Assembly (NCBI RefSeq): GCF_009749465.1
Contig: NZ_WBIS01000004.1
Coordinates: 203,609 to 267,608, forward strand
Length of the DNA stretch: 64,000 nt
Reading direction: 5' to 3'
Source: Agromyces terreus
Lineage (GTDB): Bacteria; Actinomycetota; Actinomycetes; Actinomycetales; Microbacteriaceae
Below are positions 51,938 through 60,451 of the stretch, piece by piece. The notes under the pieces are model-generated. The model ran no database searches. It was not told where the DNA came from and was given only the letters and a program-made list of their open reading frames with translations. The translations under genes and the position numbers were made by a program. The number at the start of each line of letters is the position of its first letter. Position 1 is the stretch's first letter.

Positions 51938-53667
51938 CGGGCTGCCTCCGCTCCGAGCTGGGATTCGACGATCTCGCGATAGGTGTCGGATGTCTCGAGC
52001 AACTGCTCGTGGGTGCCGATGCCGACCATCGCGCCGTCGTCGAGCACGACGATGCGGTCGGCGTCGGTGATGCTGGAGACGCGCTGGGCGACGACGATCT
52101 TGGTCACCTCGGGCAGCTCGCGCCAGAGCGCGTGCCGCAGGTTCGCGTCGGTCGTGAGGTCGAGTGCCGAGAACGAGTCGTCGAAGACGAGCACGTCGGG
52201 GCGGTGCACGATCGCGCGGGCGATCGCGAGCCGCTGGCGCTGGCCGCCCGAGACGTTGGTGCCGCCCTGGGCGATGCGGGCGCCGAGCCCGCCCTCCATC
52301 TCTTCGACGAAGTCGCGGCCCTGCGCGATCTCGAGCGCGTGCCAGAGCTCGTCGTCGGTGGCCTCTTCGCGCCCGTACCGGAGGTTCGAGGCGACGGTGC
52401 CGCTGAAGAGGAACGGGCGCTGCGGCACGAGGCCGATCGAGCGCCAGAGCACGTCGAGGTCGGCCTGCCGCACGTCGACGCCGCCGACGGCCACGGAGCC
52501 GCCCGTGGCGTCGAACAGGCGGGGGATGAGCGAGACGAGCGTGGTCTTGCCGGCGCCCGTGGAGCCCACGATGGCGACCGTCTCGCCGCGCGCGGCAGAG
52601 AACCCGATGCCGTCGAGCACGGGCTGGTCGGCGCCCGGGTAGGTGAACGAGACATCCGTCATCTCGATCGTGCCGGGCGTCGGCAGGACGCGCACGGGGT
52701 TCGCGGGGCGCTCGAGGGTGCTCGTGCTGTCGAGCACCTCGGCGATGCGGTCGGCCGAGACCGCGGCGCGCGGGATCATGATCGTCATGAAGCTCGCCAT
52801 GAGCACGCCGGTGAGGATGAGCATGACGTACTGCATGAAGGCGAAGAGCGTGCCGATCTGCGCGTCGCCGGCGTCGACGGCGAAGGCGCCGAACCAGACG
52901 ACGCCCACGATGGTCACGTTGAGCACGAGCATGAACAGCGGGAAGAGCAGCACGAACAGCGAGCCGACCTTGCGGCCGACGACCATGATGTCGGTGTTGG
53001 CGGTGCGGAAGCGCTCTTCCTCGATGGGCTCGCGCACGAACGCGCGCACGACGCGCACGCCGGTGAGCTGCTCGCGCATGATGCGGTTGACGTTGTCGAG
53101 CTTGTGCTGGAAGGCGCGGAACAGCGGCACCATGCGGCTGACGATGATCGTCGCGATGATGAGCAGGGTGGTCACGGCGACCGCGATGATCCAGCCGAGC
53201 CCGACGTCTTGGCGCAGCGCGAACCAGATGCCGCCGATCGCGAGGATGGGCGCGGTGACGAGCATGGTCGCGCCCATCATGGCGAGCATCTGCACCTGCT
53301 GCACGTCGTTGGTGTTGCGCGTGATGAGCGAGCCGGGCCCGAACTTCGAGACCTCGCGCTCGGAGAAGGCGCTGACCTTCTCGAACACGTCGTTGCGGAT
53401 GTCGCGGCCGAGCCGCATCGCGGCCTTCGCCGCGAAGTAGGTGGCGATGATCGAGGCGGTGATCTGCCCGAGCGAGATGAGCAGCATGACGGCCCCGGTC
53501 GACCAGATGTACTCGGTGTCGCCCTTGGCCACGCCGTTGTCGATGATCTTGGCGTTGAGGTCGGGCAGGTTGAACGTGGCGATCGCGGAGAGGATCTGGA
53601 AGACCAGGACCCCGACGAGCAGCCACACGTACGGCTTCAGATAGCGGACGAGGAGCTTTGCGAGCAT
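51934..53667 (-). CDS. ABC exporter half-transporter, degenerate-site subunit
   Basis: A 577-residue partner with six helices (start MLAKLLVRYLKPYVWLLVGV) and an ATPase: Walker A VGSTGAGKTTLVSLIPRLFD, signature NVSGGQRQRLAIARA, Walker B VLVFDDSFSALDL. The residue after the Walker B Asp is Asp instead of the catalytic Glu, the usual sign of the degenerate ATP site in heterodimeric exporters. It is the first gene of the pair on the minus strand; a 271-bp gap upstream contains its promoter and a GC-rich hairpin. Confidence 0.93.
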   Translation of the reverse strand: MLAKLLVRYLKPYVWLLVGVLVFQILSAIATFNLPDLNAKIIDNGVAKGDTEYIWSTGAVMLLISLGQITASIIATYFAAKAAMRLGRDIRNDVFEKVSAFSEREVSKFGPGSLITRNTNDVQQVQMLAMMGATMLVTAPILAIGGIWFALRQDVGLGWIIAVAVTTLLIIATIIVSRMVPLFRAFQHKLDNVNRIMREQLTGVRVVRAFVREPIEEERFRTANTDIMVVGRKVGSLFVLLFPLFMLVLNVTIVGVVWFGAFAVDAGDAQIGTLFAFMQYVMLILTGVLMASFMTIMIPRAAVSADRIAEVLDSTSTLERPANPVRVLPTPGTIEMTDVSFTYPGADQPVLDGIGFSAARGETVAIVGSTGAGKTTLVSLIPRLFDATGGSVAVGGVDVRQADLDVLWRSIGLVPQRPFLFSGTVASNLRYGREEATDDELWHALEIAQGRDFVEEMEGGLGARIAQGGTNVSGGQRQRLAIARAIVHRPDVLVFDDSFSALDLTTDANLRHALWRELPEVTKIVVAQRVSSITDADRIVVLDDGAMVGIGTHEQLLETSDTYREIVESQLGAEAAR

Positions 53668-53757
53668 GGCATCTCCGGTGCGGCGGTGAGGGCGGGGGAT
53701 CGATCGGATGTCGCGGCACGACGGGTCGTGTCGCAGCGCGAGCGGCGGATGACGCGG

Positions 53758-53781
53758 GCGAGGCCCACCCTCGGGCCTCGC
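53758..53781. terminator. Hairpin in the exporter upstream gap
   Basis: GCGAGGCCC, 6-base loop, GGGCCTCGC. It lies between the NUDIX gene (ending 53939) and the exporter start on the minus strand, so it may terminate the NUDIX transcript. No gene is visible in the 53668-53938 gap. Confidence 0.5.
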
Positions 53782-53938
53782 GCAGCGTTACAGCCTCGCA
53801 TGCGGCCCTTTCGGAGGCAAGCGGAGCGGCCGCTTCGCCCGCCTCGTTCTCGGAGGGCGAACACCCGGCCCGGATTCGCCGCCCGATCAGGGCTCGATCA
53901 GTCTCCCGCGGGCCACCGACATCGTGGCGACCGCGGGC

Positions 53939-54421
53939 TCAGCCGCGCTGCGCGAGCAGGGCGTGCAGGGCGTCGAGCGCCGGCCGTTGGCCCTTGACGA
54001 GCCGCGGTCGCGCGTCGGCGATGGGCACCCAGGCGGCCGCGTCGAGCTCGGGGAACGCCTGCCGCCGGCCCGAGCGCGGCGGCCACTCGAGCTCGAAGGT
54101 GTTGCTCGTGATCGCGGTGGCGTCGAAGTCGGCCTCGCCGGCGAACACCGTCACGGTCTTGCCCGAGGTGTAGCGGAACACGCCGAGTTCGACGTACGGC
54201 ACGTCGGGCGCGGGGCTGCCGAGCTCTTCGGCGAACTCGCGCCTGGCCGCGTCGAGCGGCGTCTCGTCGGTGAACGCGCCCTTCGGCAGCGACCAGGCCG
54301 CCGCGTCGCGCCCCCGCCAGAACGGCCCGCCCATGTGCCCGAGGAGCACCTCGACGTCGAGCGGGTCGGATGCCGCGCCGCGACGCCGGTGCAGCAGGAT
54401 CCCCGCGCTCGTCTCGGCCAT
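53939..54421 (-). CDS. NUDIX hydrolase (COG4119-like NTP pyrophosphohydrolase)
   Basis: A 160-residue NUDIX protein. The catalytic box is GAFTDETPLDAARREFAEELG, with REFAEELG intact but one residue fewer than usual between the first Gly and Glu. SAGILLHRRR at the start and PFWRGRDAAAWSLPKGAF match the COG4119 group of NTP pyrophosphohydrolases. The ATG at 54421 begins MAETSAGI. It is transcribed after the sugar kinase gene (47-bp gap) but is probably functionally separate. Confidence 0.9.
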   Translation of the reverse strand: MAETSAGILLHRRRGAASDPLDVEVLLGHMGGPFWRGRDAAAWSLPKGAFTDETPLDAARREFAEELGSPAPDVPYVELGVFRYTSGKTVTVFAGEADFDATAITSNTFELEWPPRSGRRQAFPELDAAAWVPIADARPRLVKGQRPALDALHALLAQRG

Positions 54422-54468
54422 GCGCCAACGCTAGCGGCTGCGGCGGGTGCCGTGCGTCGCGGCGATGC

Positions 54469-55464
54469 TCAGCGCCAGAGGAACGGCGGATGCCCCGCCG
54501 GCAGGTCTCCGGCGCCGACGAGCCGTGCCAGCCGCACCGCGCCGTCGAGGGGCGTGCCCGACGGAGACTCGAGCGCGGCGTCGGGCGCGAGGCGGGCGAA
54601 CTCGGCGGCGAAGGCGTCGCGGTACGCGCCCGCGGCGGCGAACATCCCGCCGGTCCAGGAGGCGAGGCGCGGCAGGTCGGGGTCGAGCGCGGCGACGAGG
54701 GTGGCGGCGACCTCGCGGCCGGCGGTGCGCATGATGGCGGATGCCGCGGCGTCGCCGTCGGCGGCCAGCCCGGCGACCTCGGGGGCGAACGCGGCGATGA
54801 GGCCCGCGCGGTCGGCGCGCGTGAGGAGCGCCCCGGGCCAGGAGTGCGCCGGGCCGAACCGGGCCTCGGCGGCGGCGAGCAGCGCCCGGGCGTCGTCCGT
54901 CACGCCGTCGTGGGTGCGGATCGCCGCCTTGAGCGCCTCGATGCCGACCCACACCCCGGAGCCGCGGTCGTCCCACAGGTGCCCCCAGCCGCCGACGCGG
55001 CGCCAGGTCGTGTCGAGGTCGGTGCCGAGGGCGATGGCGCCCGTGCCGACGGCCACGACCGCGCCCGCGCGCCCGTCGAGGGCGCCGAGGTGGGCGGTGA
55101 GGGCGTCCACGGCGAGGGCGACGCCGGCCCCGGGCGCCGCGAGGTGCGAGAGGCGCGCGGTCGCGGCATCCGGATCGGCGACGAGGGAGGCGAGCCCGGT
55201 CGCACCGACGCCCACGGCCGTGATCGCGGCATCCGGCCATGCGTCTGCGGCGGCCCCGACGAGCGCGGCGGCCACGTCGAGGGCGTTCGACCCGGTGGAT
55301 GCCACGGCGATGCGCGCGCCCTCGAGCACGCGCCGGGAGGTGCCGGGCGTCGCGTCGAGGGGTTCGAGCGCCGCGCGGGACCCGGTGCCGCCGATGTCGA
55401 TGCCGAGCACGCAGCGCACGGGCGAAGCCTCGCGCGGGCGGTCGACGGGCGGCGTGCTGCTCAC
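54469..55464 (-). CDS. BadF/BcrA-type amino-sugar kinase (GlcNAc/MurNAc kinase candidate)
   Basis: A 331-residue ASKHA-fold kinase. The phosphate-1 loop is VLGIDIGGTGSRAALE; VVAVGTGAIALG and GGWGHLWDDRGSGVWVGIEAL match N-acetylglucosamine kinases of the BadF/BcrA group, which includes Clostridium MurK acting on both GlcNAc and MurNAc. Divergent from an amino-sugar importer operon containing NagZ-like, AnmK and MurQ genes, it probably makes GlcNAc-6-P or MurNAc-6-P. Which sugar it prefers cannot be told from sequence. Confidence 0.88.
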   Translation of the reverse strand: MSSTPPVDRPREASPVRCVLGIDIGGTGSRAALEPLDATPGTSRRVLEGARIAVASTGSNALDVAAALVGAAADAWPDAAITAVGVGATGLASLVADPDAATARLSHLAAPGAGVALAVDALTAHLGALDGRAGAVVAVGTGAIALGTDLDTTWRRVGGWGHLWDDRGSGVWVGIEALKAAIRTHDGVTDDARALLAAAEARFGPAHSWPGALLTRADRAGLIAAFAPEVAGLAADGDAAASAIMRTAGREVAATLVAALDPDLPRLASWTGGMFAAAGAYRDAFAAEFARLAPDAALESPSGTPLDGAVRLARLVGAGDLPAGHPPFLWR

Positions 55465-55517
55465 GGGCCGAGCCTACGGGCGGGGCCTCCGTGACGCTCA
55501 GGTTTCGAACCGATCAC

Positions 55518-55573
55518 GACTCTGGAAATAACTTGCAAACACTGCATGGTTCACGAATACTACTTCCAGAGTC
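55518..55573 (+). promoter_or_regulatory. Promoter bracketed by inverted 15-mers, upstream of the sugar importer operon
   Basis: GACTCTGGAAATAAC (55518-55532) and the reverse complement of GACTCTGGAAGTAGT (55559-55573) face each other. Between and overlapping them are TTGCAA (55533-55538), a 17-bp spacer and AATACT (55556-55561), a good -35/-10 pair. The transcription start would lie just beyond the right arm. A dimeric repressor bound at both arms would close the promoter; the RpiR protein encoded at 62701 is the natural candidate. Confidence 0.75.
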
Positions 55574-55649
55574 ACGTTCCGGGTCGCCGAGAGGCGCCCG
55601 CACGAGGTCCACCAGAGGTCACGAGAGATCCATCAATGAGGAGGCATCC

Positions 55650-56936
55650 ATGAAGAAGCGACTGCTGCCCGTCGCCGTGCTCGCCACGGCAGTGTTCGGG
55701 CTCACCGCCTGTGCGGGCGGTTCGAACGACGGAGACGGTTCGAACGCCGACGGCCAGACGCTCGACGTCTGGATCATGGAGGGCACCAACCCCGACTCCG
55801 AGGCGTTCTTCGACGAGGTCGGCGACGCGTTCACCGAAGAGACCGGCGCCGAGCTGAACGTCGAGTTCGTGCAGTGGGCCGACGCCCACGACCGCTTCGT
55901 CACGTCGATCGCGGGCGGCACGACCCCCGACGTCGCCGAGACCGGCACCACCTGGACGGCCGAGTTCGCCGACGCCGGCGCTCTCGAGCCGATCACCGAC
56001 TTCGTCGCCGACGACGATCTTGGCGACGACCTCGTCGAGGGCCTCGTCGAGTCCGGCACCTACGACGACGAGCTCTACGGCATGCCGTGGTACGCCGGCG
56101 TGCGCTCGCTCGTGTACCGCTCCGACATCTTCGAGGAGCTCGGCCTCGAGGCCCCGCAGAGCTGGGACGACATCGTCGCCGCGGGCGACGCCATCAAGGC
56201 GGCCCACCCCGAGATGCTCGCGTTCGCGGTTCCCGGCGACGCCGAGTTCGGCGTGTACCCCTGGGTCTGGGGTGCGGGCGGCGAGGTCTCGGTGCAGAAC
56301 GGCGACACCTGGGAGTCGGGCCTCGCGAGCCCCGAGTCGCAGGAGGGCATCGGCTTCTACACCGGCCTCGCGACCGAGCACGGCTTCTCGTCGGCCGGCG
56401 CCACCACGTGGAAGGAGACCGACGTCCTCGACAACTTCGCGCAGGGCAACGTCGCCATGGCCCTCATGGGCTCCTGGACGCCCGCCGCGATCCTCGAGAA
56501 GAACGCCGACCTCGACGGCAAGTTCGCCGCGGCGCCGATCCCTGGCAAGGACGGCGGCATCGCCCCGTCGGTGCTCGGCGGCTCGCACCTCTCGATGTTC
56601 AGCACCGCCGAGAACACCGACCTCGCGTGGTCGTTCATCAAGCTCATGACCACGGGCGAGTTCGCCGAGAAGTGGGGCCAGGAGACGGGCTACTTCCCGG
56701 GCCAGCAGTCGCTGCTGACCGAGACGATGGACTCCGACGACCCGCTCGTCGCGCCCTTCGCCACGCAGCTCGTCGACGGCGGCGCCTCGGTGCCCGTCAC
56801 GCCGACCTTCGGCGCCGTGCAGGCGAAGAAGACGACGAACACCGCCATCCAGGCGATCCTCTCCGGGCAGAAGACGGTCGAAGAGGCCACGTCGGATGCC
56901 GCGAAGGAGATGGACGAGATCATGAACGGCAACTGA
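55650..56936 (+). CDS. ABC sugar importer, solute-binding lipoprotein
   Basis: A 428-residue extracellular solute-binding protein (COG1653). The signal peptide ends in lipobox FGLTAC (Cys about residue 20). The mature protein has LDVWIMEGTNPDSEAFFDE, WADAHDRFVTSIAGGTTPDV and NVAMALMGSWTP, typical of oligosaccharide-binding proteins. GAGGAGG lies about 6 bases before the ATG at 55650. It is the first gene of an operon with two permeases, a GH3 hexosaminidase, AnmK and MurQ, so its ligand is probably a GlcNAc- or MurNAc-containing fragment. Confidence 0.93.
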   Translation: MKKRLLPVAVLATAVFGLTACAGGSNDGDGSNADGQTLDVWIMEGTNPDSEAFFDEVGDAFTEETGAELNVEFVQWADAHDRFVTSIAGGTTPDVAETGTTWTAEFADAGALEPITDFVADDDLGDDLVEGLVESGTYDDELYGMPWYAGVRSLVYRSDIFEELGLEAPQSWDDIVAAGDAIKAAHPEMLAFAVPGDAEFGVYPWVWGAGGEVSVQNGDTWESGLASPESQEGIGFYTGLATEHGFSSAGATTWKETDVLDNFAQGNVAMALMGSWTPAAILEKNADLDGKFAAAPIPGKDGGIAPSVLGGSHLSMFSTAENTDLAWSFIKLMTTGEFAEKWGQETGYFPGQQSLLTETMDSDDPLVAPFATQLVDGGASVPVTPTFGAVQAKKTTNTAIQAILSGQKTVEEATSDAAKEMDEIMNGN

Positions 56937-56940
56937 CCAG

Positions 56941-57915
56941 GTGTCGACCACGATCCAGGCTCCGACGCCCGCGCCGGGGGGTTCCAAGACCCCCCGGCCG
57001 GGCGTCGGCCCCGTGCAGCGCAACCGGCTGATCGCCTCGTCGCGGCCGTGGCTGCTCCTCGCGCCCGCGCTCGCGGTGCTCGCGGTGCTGCTGCTCTGGC
57101 CGCTCATCCGGGTCCTCCTCTTCTCCCTGCAGGACTACGGCCTGCGCGAGATCGTCTCGGGCGAGTCGAACTGGATCGGCCTCGCCAACTACGGCGAGAT
57201 CCTCGCCGACCCCACGCTGTGGGGCGTCGTGCTCCCGAACACCGTCGGGTTCGCGGTGCTCGCCGTCGCGGGCACGGTCGCCCTCGGCACCGGCGTCGCC
57301 GTGCTCATGGCCTCCCTCGGCGGCTTCTGGCGAACCGTCGTCGGCAGCGCGATCATGATCGCGTGGGCCATGCCCGCGGTCACCGGCACCTACGTCTGGG
57401 TCTGGATCTTCGACGCCGACCGCGGCATCTTCAACGAGGCGCTGCAGGCCGTCGGCCTCCAGGACGAGCCGGTCAACTGGTTCACGAACCGCTTCAGCTT
57501 CTACGCGATCGTGCTGCTGAACGTGATCCACCACGGCTTCCCGTTCGTCGCCATCACGGTGCTCGCGGGCCTGCTCGGCGTGCCGAAGGAGATGCTCGAG
57601 GCCGCCGAGATGGACGGCGCGGGCCCCTGGCGTCGCTTCTTCCAGGTGATCGTGCCGAACCTCCGCCAGGTCTTCAGCGTCGTCATCATCCTGTCGACCA
57701 TCTGGGACTTCAAGGTGTTCGCGCAGGTCTACCTGATGCCGGGCGGCAACGGCACGAACCGCGAGGCGCTCAACCTCGGGGTCTGGTCGTACGTCGAATC
57801 GTTCGGGCAGAACCGCTACGGCTTCGGCTCGGCGATCGCCGTGCTCCTGACGGTGCTGCTGCTCATCATCACCGTCATCTACGTCCGCGCGCTGCTGAAG
57901 GAGGACGAGCTGTGA
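56941..57915 (+). CDS. ABC sugar importer permease 1 (MalF-like)
   Basis: A 324-residue permease with six helices (PWLLLAPALAVLAVLLLWPL is the first) and the EAA loop EMLEAAEMDGAGPWRRFFQVIVPNL. The GTG at 56941 is 4 bp after the previous stop. No ATPase gene accompanies the importer; actinobacterial sugar importers commonly share an MsiK-type ATPase encoded elsewhere. Confidence 0.94.
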   Translation: MSTTIQAPTPAPGGSKTPRPGVGPVQRNRLIASSRPWLLLAPALAVLAVLLLWPLIRVLLFSLQDYGLREIVSGESNWIGLANYGEILADPTLWGVVLPNTVGFAVLAVAGTVALGTGVAVLMASLGGFWRTVVGSAIMIAWAMPAVTGTYVWVWIFDADRGIFNEALQAVGLQDEPVNWFTNRFSFYAIVLLNVIHHGFPFVAITVLAGLLGVPKEMLEAAEMDGAGPWRRFFQVIVPNLRQVFSVVIILSTIWDFKVFAQVYLMPGGNGTNREALNLGVWSYVESFGQNRYGFGSAIAVLLTVLLLIITVIYVRALLKEDEL

Positions 57916-58847
57916 GCACCTCCGCACCCGCCCCGACCACCGCCCCCGAGGCATCCGGAGCCCTTCCTCCCGGCCCCGACGGCCCCGGCACGCCGCGCGC
58001 GATCCCGGCCTCCCGCCGTTCGTCGCGCAAGACGCGCTCGGCCGCCGGCAAGGCCGTGCTCGTCGTGGTGCTCCTCGCGTTCACGCTGTTCCCCGCGTTC
58101 TGGATGCTTTCGAGCGCGTTCGACGCGAAGGCCGGCGCCGGCGGGCAGACCCTGCTGCCGCGCGAGTGGTCGCTCGCGAACTTCGAGTACGTGCTCACCG
58201 ACGGCGGCTTCGACGTGTACCTGCGCAACTCGGCGATCGTCGCCGTGGTGACGGTGCTCGCGAGCGCCGTGCTCGCGCTGCTCGCCTCGGTCGCGGTCGC
58301 GCGGTTCCGGTTCAAGTTCCGCACGTCGATGCTGCTCATGATCCTCGTCGTGCAGATGGTGCCGCTCGAGGCGCTCGTGATCCCGCTGTTCGTGCAGGTG
58401 CGCGACCTGCAGCTGCTGAACACGCTGCTCGGCCTCATGGTCGTGTACGTCGCGCTCTCGCTGCCGTTCGGCATCTGGATGCTGCGGGGATTCGTCGCGG
58501 CCGTGCCGGTCGAGCTCGAGGAGGCCGCGTACCTCGACGGCGCCAGCTGGGGCCGCATGTTCCGGTCGGTGCTGCTGCCGCTCGTGATGCCCGGCCTCGT
58601 CGCGACCTCGGTCTTCTCGTTCATCACCGCGTGGAACGAGTTCATCTTCGCCATGACCCTGCTGGGCGGCGCCTCCGAGAACTACACGGTGGCCATCGGC
58701 CTCAAGCAGTTCTTCGGCGAGCACACCAACGAGTGGGGCTACATCATGGCCGCGTCCACGATCATCACCGTCCCGGTCATGATCTTCTTCGTCATCGTCC
58801 AACGTCGCCTGTCGAGCGGCCTCGTGGCCGGCGCGGTCAAGGGGTGA
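57912..58847 (+). CDS. ABC sugar importer permease 2 (MalG-like)
   Basis: A 311-residue permease with a 45-residue Pro/Ala/Ser-rich cytoplasmic start, six helices and the EAA loop ELEEAAYLDGASWGRMFRSV followed by LLPLVMPGL. It overlaps permease 1 (GTGA) and ends next to the GH3 gene start. It completes the membrane channel of the importer. Confidence 0.94.
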   Translation: MSTSAPAPTTAPEASGALPPGPDGPGTPRAIPASRRSSRKTRSAAGKAVLVVVLLAFTLFPAFWMLSSAFDAKAGAGGQTLLPREWSLANFEYVLTDGGFDVYLRNSAIVAVVTVLASAVLALLASVAVARFRFKFRTSMLLMILVVQMVPLEALVIPLFVQVRDLQLLNTLLGLMVVYVALSLPFGIWMLRGFVAAVPVELEEAAYLDGASWGRMFRSVLLPLVMPGLVATSVFSFITAWNEFIFAMTLLGGASENYTVAIGLKQFFGEHTNEWGYIMAASTIITVPVMIFFVIVQRRLSSGLVAGAVKG

Positions 58848-58852
58848 CCGCC

Positions 58853-60451
58853 GTGGACGATCCCACCGTCAGGGGGCTGGTGGGCGGGGTGCTCTGGCCG
58901 GGATTCCTCGGCCGGGGCATCCCGGATCTGTTCCGCCGCGAGCTCGACGAGGGCGGCCTCGCGGGCCTCGTGCTCTTCGCGCACAACCTGGGGGACGAGG
59001 GCGAGCGGATGTCGCTCGCCCGGGATCTGCTCGACCGGGGGCGCCCGCTCGTGGTGGGCATCGACGAGGAGGGCGGCAACGTCACCCGCATCGAGTCCTC
59101 TTCCGGGTCGACGCTGCCGGGTGCCGCGCAGCTCGGATTCGTCGACGACCTCGCCGTCACCGAGGCCGTGGGCGCCGAGCTCGCGCGCCGTTCGCTCGCC
59201 GTCGGGGCGAACGTGGTGCTCGCGCCCGTGGCCGACGTCAACACCGACCCGCGCAACCCGGTCATCGGCGTGCGCTCGTTCGGCGACCGCCCCGAGCTCG
59301 TCGCCGGGCACGCGATCGCCCAGGCCCGCGGCATCCGCCGTGCCGGCGCCGCGGCCGCGGCCAAGCACTTCCCGGGCCACGGCGACACCCACCTCGACTC
59401 GCACCACGCGATGCCGACGCTCGAGATCGGCCTCGACGAGCTCGAGCGCACGCATCTGCCGCCCTTCCAGCGGCTCGTCGACGCGGGCGTGCCCGCGATC
59501 ATGACCGCGCACGTCGTCGTGCCCGCGTGGGGGCCGCAGCCCGCGACGCTGAACCCGACCGCGCTCGGACGCCTGCGCGCCATGGGCTTCGAGGGGGTCG
59601 TCGTCACCGACGCCCTCGACATGGCCGCCGTGCGCGAGTCGGTCGGCGCGGGCCCCGGCGCCGTGCAGGCGCTGCTCGCCGGCGCCGACCTGCTCTGCAT
59701 CAGCAACCCGACGAACCTCGGCCCCGCCGCGGCGCCCGATCAGGACGCCCGCGACTTCCTCGAGGTGCAGCACGCGCTGCTCGCCGCGGTCGACGACGGC
59801 ACGCTGCCCGTCGCGGTGCTCGAACGCGCCGCCGAGCGGGTCCGGGTGCTCGCGGCATCCCTCGCCGCCGCGCGCGAGGCGATCGACCCGCGCGACGGGT
59901 TCGACGCCGCACCTCGTGAGCGGCGCGACGCCCTCGACCTCCTCGACGCGCGCGACGCGTTCGACCCGGTCGACGCCGCGGCCGCGGCCCGGGCGGCGAT
60001 CTCGATCGACGGCGTCGTCCCGGCCCTGCCTGCCCCGCGCACCGTGCTCGACATCCGCGGACGCTCGACCCTCGCCGTCGCGAGCGACGACGACTTCTTC
60101 GAGGCGACCCTCGCCGACGGCGGACGGGTGCTGCGCGGCGACGCGGCGGTGCCCGGCTCGGGTCCGCTCGTGGTCGTCGCCGACCGCGTCGGCAGCGACG
60201 GGCCGCAGCGAGACCGCATCGCGAACATCGCGAGGCTCCGGCCCGACGCCGTCGTGGTCGACGCCGGCGTCCCCGGGGCGCCGCTGCCGCTCGCCGCCGT
60301 GCACACGCGAGCCGCCAGCCGCATCGCCGCCGACGCCGCGGCCGTCCTGCTCTCCGAGGGCGCGCAGGGCGCCGCCGTCGCGCAGGCCGCCGCCGTCGAG
60401 CGGGGCGCCGCCGCCGCGCCGGTCGCCCGTGCCGCGGAGGCGTCGCCATGA
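58853..60451 (+). CDS. Glycoside hydrolase family 3, beta-N-acetylhexosaminidase (NagZ-like)
   Basis: A 532-residue GH3 enzyme. The NagZ signature KHFPGHGDTHLDSHH gives the catalytic His/Asp pair, and GVVVTDALDMAAV holds the Asp nucleophile. A second domain follows from about residue 380 after a low-complexity Asp/Ala/Arg linker. There is no signal peptide, so it should cut imported GlcNAc-(anhydro)MurNAc inside the cell. AAGGGG lies 9 bases before the GTG at 58853; the GTG at 58844, overlapping the permease stop, is an alternative. Its products feed AnmK, MurQ and the kinase. Confidence 0.9.
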   Translation: MDDPTVRGLVGGVLWPGFLGRGIPDLFRRELDEGGLAGLVLFAHNLGDEGERMSLARDLLDRGRPLVVGIDEEGGNVTRIESSSGSTLPGAAQLGFVDDLAVTEAVGAELARRSLAVGANVVLAPVADVNTDPRNPVIGVRSFGDRPELVAGHAIAQARGIRRAGAAAAAKHFPGHGDTHLDSHHAMPTLEIGLDELERTHLPPFQRLVDAGVPAIMTAHVVVPAWGPQPATLNPTALGRLRAMGFEGVVVTDALDMAAVRESVGAGPGAVQALLAGADLLCISNPTNLGPAAAPDQDARDFLEVQHALLAAVDDGTLPVAVLERAAERVRVLAASLAAAREAIDPRDGFDAAPRERRDALDLLDARDAFDPVDAAAAARAAISIDGVVPALPAPRTVLDIRGRSTLAVASDDDFFEATLADGGRVLRGDAAVPGSGPLVVVADRVGSDGPQRDRIANIARLRPDAVVVDAGVPGAPLPLAAVHTRAASRIAADAAAVLLSEGAQGAAVAQAAAVERGAAAAPVARAAEASP

